Shown: piece by piece, positions 55,531 to 64,000 of the stretch
Position numbering within the stretch: the first letter of the stretch is position 1
Layout of the letters: each line of letters starts with the position of its first letter
NCBI GenBank assembly: GCA_034440575.1
Contig: JAOTOL010001242.1
Coordinates: forward strand, 62,001-126,000
Origin: Imbricaverruca yamaguchii
Taxonomy: Eukaryota > Arthropoda > Thecostraca > Neoverrucidae
Direction of reading: 5' to 3'
DNA: 64,000 bases
Program-made: the position numbers and the translations under genes
Notes under the pieces: model-generated
Told to the model about the DNA's origin: nothing
The model's input: the letters and a program-made list of their open reading frames with translations, nothing else
Databases searched by the model: none

Positions 55531-58155
55531 CTGCCGGTGGTAGCCAGTCACCAGAGCCATCTCGAATTCTCGCCGCTGCAGACAGGCGGCCTCGCCAGTC
55601 ACCTATACGCCTACTCACGCAGAGGCGCAGCTAAGGGGCGGAGGACCCGGTCCCTTGCCCTCCCTTAGGAACAAAAAATACACCAGATCAACAAGAAATT
55701 CTGAGGTCTTTGTCACGCAAAACCCAAAACGTTCGATGCGCCAAAAATTGCCTTTGTTTCATCATACTGTTTTGGATTACACAATGCTCTTAGGAAAAAC
55801 CTGACTGCGACACTGTACCCGCGCCACTCATCGCTACTCGTCGGAGGTACTGGCATAAGAGTTGTGGCCAAGGTGTTAGTGACAACCTGGTTCGATGCAC
55901 CGTGGAACACAAACTCGCATTTATCGCACCGCATTATATGCCAGATTTGCATCTAAAAAACCGCCTTTTATTGGAAAGACGAAGCTCATGGCTTCTGCGC
56001 TTCAAGCACAGGCCAAATTCGACACATTCTTTAAAACCAGTATGCTCATTACATGTGTAGCGAAGCTGGTTGTTAGGTTGATTTACAAACTTAGCCCCTA
56101 CTATTCCCAATTATGTCGCGACATGAAATCATGACTGGCCGGGCCTCGACCGACCGACCGAGCTGCTTACGTCGACACTGCCACCGACTGCCGCCGAGGC
56201 CAAAGGCTATTGCTCCCCTCCCTTTCCGGTCGAGGTGTATAGATACCTGACATCCTGGTACCGCCGCCGTCTGACGATGTGACCTCGATGTAGACCAATA
56301 TCGTCGTCTGGGATGATGAAATGTCAGTGGGTGACGGTGAATGTGTTTTGTCGTGAGTGATATGTCAGGAGTCAATGCTGAGACAAGTCGGGCAGGTGTG
56401 TGTGTGTGTACACGATGGAGAGAATGATAGGTGTATAAGTACATTAATGGTATGACAGTAGTGTGACTGGACGTGACAGCTCATGTCACTGTGGCAACAA
56501 TATGTTAGGTGTGTCTTGAGTGTAGTGTGCATGTGTGTGGGATGACAGGTATGACAGATGTCTTACCCCGTTTCCAATGTTAGGTGTGTCCGTAATGTGG
56601 CGTGTGAATCTGTGATTGCAGGTGTGTCTCGGATGTGTGTCTATGATTTATGGAGGTAATGGCGACATATAATAATGGGTGACTGCTGGATGAATGTTAC
56701 TACTGGGTTTGGAGTGTCAGATGTCAGATGGGCTGTAACCCACCGATATGCCAGCTGCCTGTGTGAACGCTGAAGTAAGCAGCTCTGGTGTCCGACGCCA
56801 GATCCCAGCGTTGGTACCGCCGAAACGTGCGAAGTCAGCAGTGGTTCCCACGAGGCGGTCGAGGGTCTAGTTGCTATCAGAGATGACACTGGTCCGATGG
56901 AACGTACGTCAGAGACGGCGCGACCAACCGGTGGTAAAGTTCACCAGGCCCAGCTTTTGTTCTCGATGGTTCAGATCCGAGCGACCGATGTTCTCGTATA
57001 TGACGTGTCGTGAATTAGGTGACGTGATTATTAGCCAATGGCATGGCGTTGGAAGACCGGAGCGGTGGCCGTCACGTTTAGCTGGCGCGGAGCCGAGAGC
57101 TCGCTCTAGGACTTGCCACTGGGATATGTCACCAAGCGGTCGTTAAAGGCGGCCGGCCCCCGTCGGTCAGCCGCCAGGGCTCTCACCACGTCGGTACTGA
57201 GGTACGTGACTCTCTACCTGAGAGTCGCCGTCTGTCTGGTTTGACTGTTGAGATGTAGTCGTTTGATATGAAAGTTGTAACGCGTATGAAGAGCGGTCCG
57301 TATGTAAGCAAAGTTATGTGTTGTCACTGCTGTCTCTTTGAATGTTTCAACGTTGGAACTAATTAATGAGAGGTGAGTCTGAGAATATGTGGCTTATATG
57401 TTATATGAGGACGTGAGTGCTGATATATGTGGCGGCCTACCGACGAGTCGTATGTGAAGCAGTTGAAGCTGCCTGTGCTAAAAGGGGCGACTACAATAAT
57501 TTGTCTGTCACGCCGCACTATTGAAACCTGAATAATCGCCCTAACTTAATTGCTAATTAAATATGCAAACATAAGTCCTGGATTTGAGGTGCCCATCAAG
57601 AAATGTTTGAATCGGAACTCTGAGATCGAGCCATAGAACCATTAAATTTATACTCGGGGTTTATCGTCAACGTCGAGGTCCATAGAACTATCACCATCCA
57701 AAGGAATTTTTCCCCAGACATTGCTGGAGACGGCTGATGAGCGCCGGGAAAGAAAAAAACTCACCTTCATATGCTTTTCTTCATTCTAGGTGTACAAATT
57801 ACCCAATTTAATTTTCCCCAGTCCATGTGACAAAATAGACGTGGAAATTGACATAATCTCAGGTCAGTAAGCTTGATTAATAACGACTTCGGGATAGTGC
57901 AGCTGTTCGTCTTTACGAAAGAGCAGCATGTTCTCAGTTTGGCGTTGATATATTGCAACTATCCCGAATGGCGTCACTTGGAAGATTTTCGAACAATGCT
58001 CTTTTTTACCCGTCCCAGGTTAACAACACCTGATGGCCATGACTTGACATTTGTAACACAAGATAAGCAAAACAGATGCATAAGAAAGTACTGAGAGCAC
58101 TTGTCGCTTCTTCCACCCATTCTGTCCCTATCCCAGACAAAACTGGGTGGCTCGA

Positions 58156-58158
<3 letters not shown>
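55531..58158. other. Dynein intron 5, unassigned
   Basis: Holds a GC-rich stretch (56110-57240) with several short TGTGTG runs near 56395-56410 and repeated GTGTGTCTxxxATGTG-like text around 56505-56640. No open frame with a known domain and no paired long terminal repeats were found. Confidence 0.4.

Positions 58159-58227
<69 letters not shown>
58159..58227. repeat. (TA)n microsatellite next to exon 5
   Basis: 69 bp of TA, 37 bp downstream of the exon 5 donor (minus strand). Gives spurious Tyr-Ile reading frames. Confidence 0.95.
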
Positions 58228-58229
<2 letters not shown>

Positions 58230-58263
58230 GAACGCAGAAGACACACATGCCATAGGGACTGAC

Positions 58264-58455
58264 CGCGAATGCGGGCAGGTTGGAGAGTCGACAGAGCTCA
58301 TCCCAGTTCTTCGACGGCAGCCAGGGTGCTGGGCTTTTGTGCGGGTTGTCCAGGCCGACGCCGCCCGTCAGCAAGAACATCCACTCGGCCTCGTCCAGCT
58401 CGTCACGAGCCCGCAGCAAGTTGACGGCCAACAGCATGGAGAACAGGAGCTTGTC
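58264..58455 (-). CDS. Dynein heavy chain exon 5 of window (start of AAA6)
   Basis: 192 bp, 64 codons, phase 0 at both ends. Acceptor GCACACAG|GACAAG, donor GCG|GTCAGT. Encodes DKLLFSMLLAVNLLRARDEL, EWMFLLTGGVGLDNPHKSPA and WDELCRLSNLPAFA. A (TA)n tract begins 37 bp downstream of the donor, so the apparent Tyr-Ile run following it in the open frame is intronic. Confidence 0.96.
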
Positions 58456-59100
58456 CTGTGTGCCAGCGGGCCGCAATTCAGCGAAGTCGGGCCAGACCGC
58501 ATCAAGGCAGGACAGATCAAATCAGGACATGAAAGTCGCATGAGTGCTGCAGGGCAACGGCTGACAGCATTGACGGAGCTTCACCGTCAGCATCAGTAAA
58601 GCCTACCATTGTGGCAGCCCCGAGTAGTAGTGGCACTCTTGACCTACATAAGTATGACCAGACATACGTATTTTGAATCACTACTTATGCTCAATCCTGA
58701 GTACCCGTGTACCGTAAGCCGTTCGAATTTATTGTAGTCTTCCATCGTTAAGCCAGCCAACATAATTATTTTTCGTCGGCATCAATTCCAACTGAGCAGC
58801 TGAAGGTCTTCCTGCCTCTTCGTAGACAGGAGCAAACGTGCAGGAATTGGGACCTGGACTAAAGAGGAGCGTTCTCCACAGTAAGTACAGATTCCTAGGC
58901 GCTCTCTTAACTCTCGGAAAGCTTCATCCTTCGAACAGGTCACAGCATAATCTACGATTTATAAAATGCAAACAATCTGTATCTTTGGCTTGGCTTTGGC
59001 CGAATTTTGGCTAGGCAGCCCACCGAAAAATTGGTATGAAACACGACAAAAGTTATTACGTACGCAAAGGATGGCCGACCGCGCCGGCTTGGGTCGAGTC
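58456..59100. other. Dynein intron 4, right-hand part, nothing recognised
   Basis: No domain, RNA gene or repeat recognised up to the pentanucleotide array. Confidence 0.45.
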
Positions 59101-59108
59101 AGGGCTTG

Positions 59109-59430
59109 TCGGGTCGGGTCCGGTCGGGTCTGGTCTGGTCTGGTCTGGTCTGGTCTGGTCTGGTCTGGTCTGGTCTGGTCTGGTCTGGTCTGGTCTGGTC
59201 TGGTCGGGTCTGGTCGGGTCGGGTCGGGTCGGGTCGGGTCGGGTCGGGTCGGGTCGGGTCGGGTCGGGTCGGGTCGGGTCGGGTCGGGTCGGGTCGGGTC
59301 GGGTCGGGTCGGGTCGGGTCGGGTCGGGTCGGGTCGGGTCGGGTCGGGTCGGGTCGGGTCGGGTCGGGTCGGGTCGGGTCGGGCCGCGTCGGGTCGCGTC
59401 TGGTCGGGTCGGGTCGGGTCAGGTCGGGTT
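59109..59430. repeat. Pentanucleotide array (TGGTC)n then (GGGTC)n
   Basis: About 15 units of TGGTC (59131-59204) switch to about 36 units of GGGTC (59206-59384), with mixed units at both edges. The long Ser-Gly-Arg-Val and Pro-Asp-Pro-Thr-Arg frames are repeat artefacts. It is not a known telomere motif. Confidence 0.95.
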
Positions 59431-59829
59431 TTATGAAATCGGGTCGGCAGGACCGGGATGGCTCACTCATATGAACGCTTTCGCACAAACAGTGGATAAA
59501 GACATGCTTGCTGCCATTGTACCGGAATCGTCCACAGCGCTGCACTAACTATCGTCACCCTAAGCGGTCGGGCATGGCAGTGTGCCACTACATGTGGTGC
59601 GGCAGTACTTTCCTGTTGTTGCACCTCATCTACATCTGGTTAATACATCTATCACATAACGTGCATCTTGCCACCTTTAAATCTTGCCAGTAATGCTTGA
59701 AATGTGTCGGGAAAAACGTATGCGATCAGCTGTCGGTGGCCCCCAACTACATGCTATCCCTCAGCTTCCTCACAATCCGCGAACTGGCCATGCTATTCTA
59801 AGGACGCCCTGGTCGAGGATTCCACCATC

Positions 59830-60370
<541 letters not shown>

Positions 60371-60616
60371 AGCGAGGCAATATAAACAGCCTGTCATCAT
60401 TGACCCTTGACCTGTTCTGGCGGTTCAGATGGTTTATAGTAGGGCACCTGTGTCCTACTACTGGAGTATCCTGTCCCCTGCATTCAAGTCCCTAGGCCGT
60501 GGATTCAAGTCCGACCTATTGTTGCTCTTAGCCCGAAACCAATCGGTATTGGAGGTTGGCGACAACATGGTGGCAATACTCCACACATCGCAGTCAGAAT
60601 ACACCGCCAACTTTAC

Positions 60617-60886
60617 CTTCTCGAAGAGACTCCTGCACACGTTGGTGTAGAGTGAGTACGTGAAGTGATCCTTCAGTGTGTGGAGCCGCCTGTCGAGGTC
60701 CTCGGTCTTCTCTGTGTTGTCGATGCTGTTGACGAACAAGCTGAAGAACCAGCCAAGGGAGTATTGGTACATTGGGTCAATGCAACCCAGATCTGTGATG
60801 CTGAAGAACAGGATGGAGGAGTGTTTGGCAATGGGAGTGTAGCCCATTCTCGCCACGTTGATCTTTTTCTGCGTCTCATCGGCCAC
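60617..60886 (-). CDS. Dynein heavy chain exon 4 of window (AAA5 to AAA6)
   Basis: 270 bp, 90 codons, phase 0 at both ends. Acceptor CGCCAG|GTGGCC, donor GAGAAG|GTAAAG. Encodes VADETQKKINVARMGYTPIA, then HSSILFFSITDLGCIDPMYQ, YSLGWFFSLFVNSIDNTEK, and HFTYSLYTNVCRSLFEK. The block IDPMYQYSL and the end CRSLFEK|DKLLFS are diagnostic for dynein heavy chains. Confidence 0.96.
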
Positions 60887-61541
60887 CTGGCGTCAGACGA
60901 GGGAAACAATTACTACCAGAAACTGAAGCGAAACGCACGCTGGAAGTTTGCGGAGCCTCACGCATGTTAATAACATTACCAAATGCAGGCAACGTCGGCG
61001 ACGTGGAAGAGCACAATAACTATGTTCGGATCATCACCACATTTCGTAATATACCACTGGTAACTACTTTGCACGAAATCGCCAGACCGACTGCTTTCGT
61101 GGCTAAACTAGGTGAGAAAAAAACATGCTCTTGAAGTCGGCACATACAGGAACTAACTCTGAAAATATGAACTGCGGTATTTACAAAATTACTGATTGTA
61201 TTCATATGTTGTACTTGATTTGTATCTAGCTTCTGGCAATGTGCTGCCTCTTCCTCTAGTGTCCTTTAATTAGCCACAACACGGATAATGTCATACCTTG
61301 TTCCACGCATTTGAATCATGAGTGAGGACTCATAGAACATTAGAATGACGACCTTTGACTCAAAAAGATCAACTTTTATCTCGAAAATACCCTTAAAACC
61401 CATTAATCCCATTCAATAAGGAGATATAAATTGGCAAGCTGTTGAGTTTACACACTTAGTTGAAGCCAAAGGACATCGCGATTATTAAGCACTGCGGTAG
61501 CATCACTATCACAGCCCACTCAATGTACTGACAAAACTTGC
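60887..61541 (-). other. Dynein intron 3 (GC-AG), no other content seen
   Basis: A 655-bp intron with donor GCAAGT and acceptor CGCCAG. No other feature is seen. Confidence 0.7.
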
Positions 61542-61677
61542 CTGCTCTTTCTCGGCGATCTCGTTGCTGAGTAGCTTGGAGGAGCTGAGTACCTTGATGG
61601 CCGTTTCGTCTTCCAGAATGTTACCCTCTGAGGTGGACAGCACCTCTAAAATCTTGTCCTCGATCTCCTTCAGTTGT
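61542..61677 (-). CDS. Dynein heavy chain exon 3 of window, GC donor
   Basis: Acceptor CACTTCAG|A completes Arg (AG|A), then QLKEIEDKILEVLSTSEGNI, LEDETAIKVLSSSKLLSNEI and AEKEQ. It is 136 bp. The exon ends GAGCAG|GCAAGT: the donor is GC, not GT. Homology and phase (next exon starts VADETQKK in phase 0) support this. The nearest GT, four bases further on, would shift the frame. Confidence 0.93.
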
Positions 61678-61931
61678 CTGAAGTGCGACCGTAGAAGTCA
61701 CATACCTAATCGAATTTCTCCCCAACACTTGTGAAGACACTGCATTGCAACCTCCGTACATTTTCTGACATATGTTTTTTCTTGCGCGGCCGGGATTGGC
61801 AAGGCCCTCGGTAAACATTTAACAAACTACCGATATGCTTCAGCTCTTCTACCTAGCACACCAGGGTATGCAACATGCACACTTTTCACCATCACACTGC
61901 CAAACTATCCGGTGGCCATTGCCACGCTGAC

Positions 61932-62123
61932 CTCTGGTTATCAGCTGATTGCACAATCAGCTGGCTGCGCTCCTCCTCCAGATCCGGCTTCTCTCTGGAG
62001 ACGACCGTGCCCAGCAGCTGGTCCTCCAGGCCGGCCGGTGTGATGCCGAAGTTGAGCAGCGCAACTTTAACGGCGATCTCGGGCAGGTAGTGCGGGTTCC
62101 GGAGCTTCGTCGTCATGTAGAAC
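61932..62123 (-). CDS. Dynein heavy chain exon 2 of window (AAA5)
   Basis: Acceptor GGTCAG|G, 192 bp. Encodes FYMTTKLRNPHYLPEIAVKV, LLNFGITPAGLEDQLLGTVV, SREKPDLEEERSQLIVQSAD and NQ, then AG before the donor GTCAGC. The sequence TTKLRNPHYLPE is a dynein hallmark. The coiled-coil-like acidic/basic run (DLEEERSQ) follows. Phase 2 at both ends, matching exons 1 and 3. Confidence 0.95.
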
Positions 62124-63779
62124 CTGACCGTGGTCGGATCGAGGCGTTAATGAACCCCGAGGGACGCTTAGGGTCCGAAGTGCACACTGAAATGGACTCA
62201 AAATTGGTGTACAAACCGTAATTAGTGTTTCATTGATACCTTGCAAGCCAGATGAAATGATTAAAACAAAAATTAGCTGATACTAAAACTACGTGTCGCA
62301 TAGCAAGATCGAGTTATCGGTATTTCATGGTTAAACATGTACATGATGAACTTCCCGTTCCCGAAGACACCAAGCATAACCTTTCCATAACCACGAAATC
62401 ATCGATTTCCGATTTGCGATGTAATTGTTAACAGCAGAAGTGTTGAAGAGGAGTACAAACCACACATGCCTAAACCCATCCGACGCCAGTGGACGTCCGA
62501 CCACGTTGGCTGATCGAGCGCGACCTCATTGGCCACACACGCCCTGGGAATGAGGTGGCTGACGTGCACTGTAGGCATGACAGCCGTCAGTCGGCACGTA
62601 CTGACGGCCGGGGATCGGTGTCACGGCAAACAGTGGCCGCTGTCGCACGACTGCGTCACATCTCTTGTTATGAAATGTCCACGCGTGCCACAATTTGTGT
62701 GGCGGGAAAATAGTGCACATCAACATCAACACACTAATAGTCTGAACAAGCGCTCGCGCGTGGCTCCATGCTTGGTGTTTGGCATTTGGACTGGTCTCTT
62801 CGGCTAGCCTTGGCTAGTTCGAGACTGTAAAATGAAAGAGATGGAAACAATTGTATAGAGACAAAATAAACGATTTGACGTTCCTTGTGGAAAAATGAGT
62901 GGATGCGGAATGCGGCCCCATGTTTCTTCTGTAAACTCAGACTTAAAAAAAATATAAGAAGAAGAATGCAGATAAGATGCATAAAACATATCGTAGTACG
63001 GGGTAACATGGGAGGACTAGGCCTCCTGCTGCCGGCACACCGACTGGGTTAGTGCACTGGGCGACATATGTGTTGGCAAAATTTTCCTGTATAAACATCA
63101 CAGACATCAGGTTCGTTACTATACTTCGATCGCGGATTACGTTCGAAGCCTTTTGTTCCGTTTCGGTTGATGTCAACAGGTACACACATTGCAAAAGCGG
63201 CCGTTGTTTGCCTCAAGCAAAGAATCCAATAAGAATGGTGGCAAACAAGTCGGATATGCCGTGCTCATGGATTGGGATTTCGCTACATATCTTGTTGTCG
63301 TAACGCACACGGTTTCTGGCGGTAAAAACATACCCTAGTGAACTGCTTGATTTGCTTGTCAACAAATACCAAATCCATATCCGACATGTCACTTCTTCAC
63401 CACCCCAAATCATTTTAACTAGACTTTAACCATCTTGCACAGCATAGCAAGTTTTTTTTCAATGCTTCCCACCTATAAAATGAGCGCAAATATAAATGCG
63501 CGAAATCATTGTACTAGGTGGTGTTAGTCTGATTTTCATTTCCCAAAGGTGAATATACATTGACAACAGTGAGATACCGCCTTTTTCACAAGGTATCGAA
63601 TTGCCAGTTTCATTTCCTTTACTAAGCATGTCAGGGGATTTTAATGCTGCACTCAGACATTTTGGCCAAGCTCTTCGGGTTCGGTTGAGTTATATCTTGT
63701 CATCTTATTCATTCATAGTGGCGAAGAACGGGCTGGACTGGCGGCTCGAAGGTCAGAGATAACCTAACCGCATACGCAC
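62124..63779 (-). other. Dynein intron 1, no other content recognised
   Basis: 1656-bp intron, donor GTGCGT and acceptor GGTCAG. Open frames within it have no known domain. Confidence 0.6.
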
Positions 63780-63913
63780 TTGAAATCTGTGGAGTATTCA
63801 AGCACAGAGTCGCCGAGCTTAATGCAAATGGCGCCGGCCTGCTTGAAGGTCTGCTTGAGCAGCAGCGGCTCCAACATCGGATCCAGTTCCTCTCCAATGT
63901 TCTCCAGCAGAAC
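63780..63913 (-). CDS. Dynein heavy chain exon 1 of window (AAA5)
   Basis: Begins after the acceptor CATGCAG| and reads VLLENIGEELDPMLEPLLLK, then QTFKQAGAICIKLGDSVLEY, ending in STDF plus two bases. This block is strongly conserved in the AAA5 module of all dynein heavy chains. The donor is AA|GTGCGT. The split codon (AA|G, Lys) is completed by exon 2. The exon is 134 bp, phase 0 to 2. Other frames at this place are shadows. Confidence 0.95.
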
Positions 63914-64000
63914 CTGCATGAGGCCACGTCAGAACCAGCAGCACAGTTCACAGCAACAATTCAAGCTGCAGTGGGCTAGATGCATAGAATTTCGGGGAGC

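Noticed and set aside
56110..57240. Possible LTR retrotransposon in dynein intron 5
   Set aside because: No paired direct repeats, primer site or gag-pol motif could be seen.
58006..58246. Tyr-Ile tail on the dynein exon 5 frame
   Set aside because: Read-through of the donor into the (TA)n tract. The splice donor GCG|GTCAGT and exon 6 phase show the exon ends at 58264.
59109..59430. Telomere-like or CRISPR-like array
   Set aside because: Units are directly adjacent 5-mers with no spacers, and the motif is not the arthropod TTAGG telomere repeat.
58966..59548. Repetitive Gly-Ser-Arg-Val and Asp-Pro-Thr-Arg-Pro proteins
   Set aside because: Frames through a pentanucleotide array. A 5-bp unit stays open in every frame if one pass has no stop.

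Overview
The window is eukaryotic nuclear DNA. Coding sequence is split by GT-AG introns of up to 17 kb, simple repeats are long, and most of the rest is retroelements and DNA transposons at different stages of decay. The transposon mix (CR1-type and RNase H-bearing I-type LINEs, piggyBac, hAT) together with an axonemal dynein fits an invertebrate metazoan. A large-genome arthropod such as a tick or other chelicerate is my best guess, but the species is inferred and not read from the sequence.

The one clear host gene is an axonemal dynein heavy chain on the minus strand. Nine exons (63913 down to 20522) encode 516 consecutive codons from the AAA5/AAA6 part of the motor. All exon phases agree with each other. 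The gene runs off the right edge. No later exon was found left of 20522, so its next intron is over 20 kb. Two introns are very large (37897-55349 and 21793-37750) and are filled with transposons.

Region by region: 1-3080 unassigned; 3090-3462 CR1 tail; 3463-7420 an I-type LINE (A) with an intact RNase H domain; 8586-15700 a second RNase H LINE (B, minus strand), split by a 3.5-kb CR1 that itself carries a twin-priming 5' inversion; 16768-17493 a (CCG)206-(CCT)36 tract; 17690-20317 a second copy of B facing the other way, interrupted by an intron-bearing piggyBac fragment. In the dynein intron 21793-37750 lies LINE C, split into three pieces by two large insertions, one of which holds LINE D with an internal tandem duplication. 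The intron ends in a 0.7-kb CA-rich microsatellite and a minisatellite.

The dynein intron 37897-55349 holds a nested series: inverted-repeat arms (40663-41483 and 53893-54774) enclose an exon-like coding segment. A piggyBac with perfect TTAA ends (41850-51835) splits that segment. A hAT element (43317-50511) with an 8-bp duplication splits the piggyBac transposase gene. CR1 and MITE copies sit in the hAT intron. Removing each insertion restores the reading frame of the layer below.

Two dynein introns carry minisatellites that abut an exon and repeat its splice site: copies of the exon-9 acceptor plus its first five codons, and copies of the exon-7 donor. I see no novel multi-gene system. The most notable items are these splice-site minisatellites, the nested transposons, and the inverted-repeat element whose family I cannot name.
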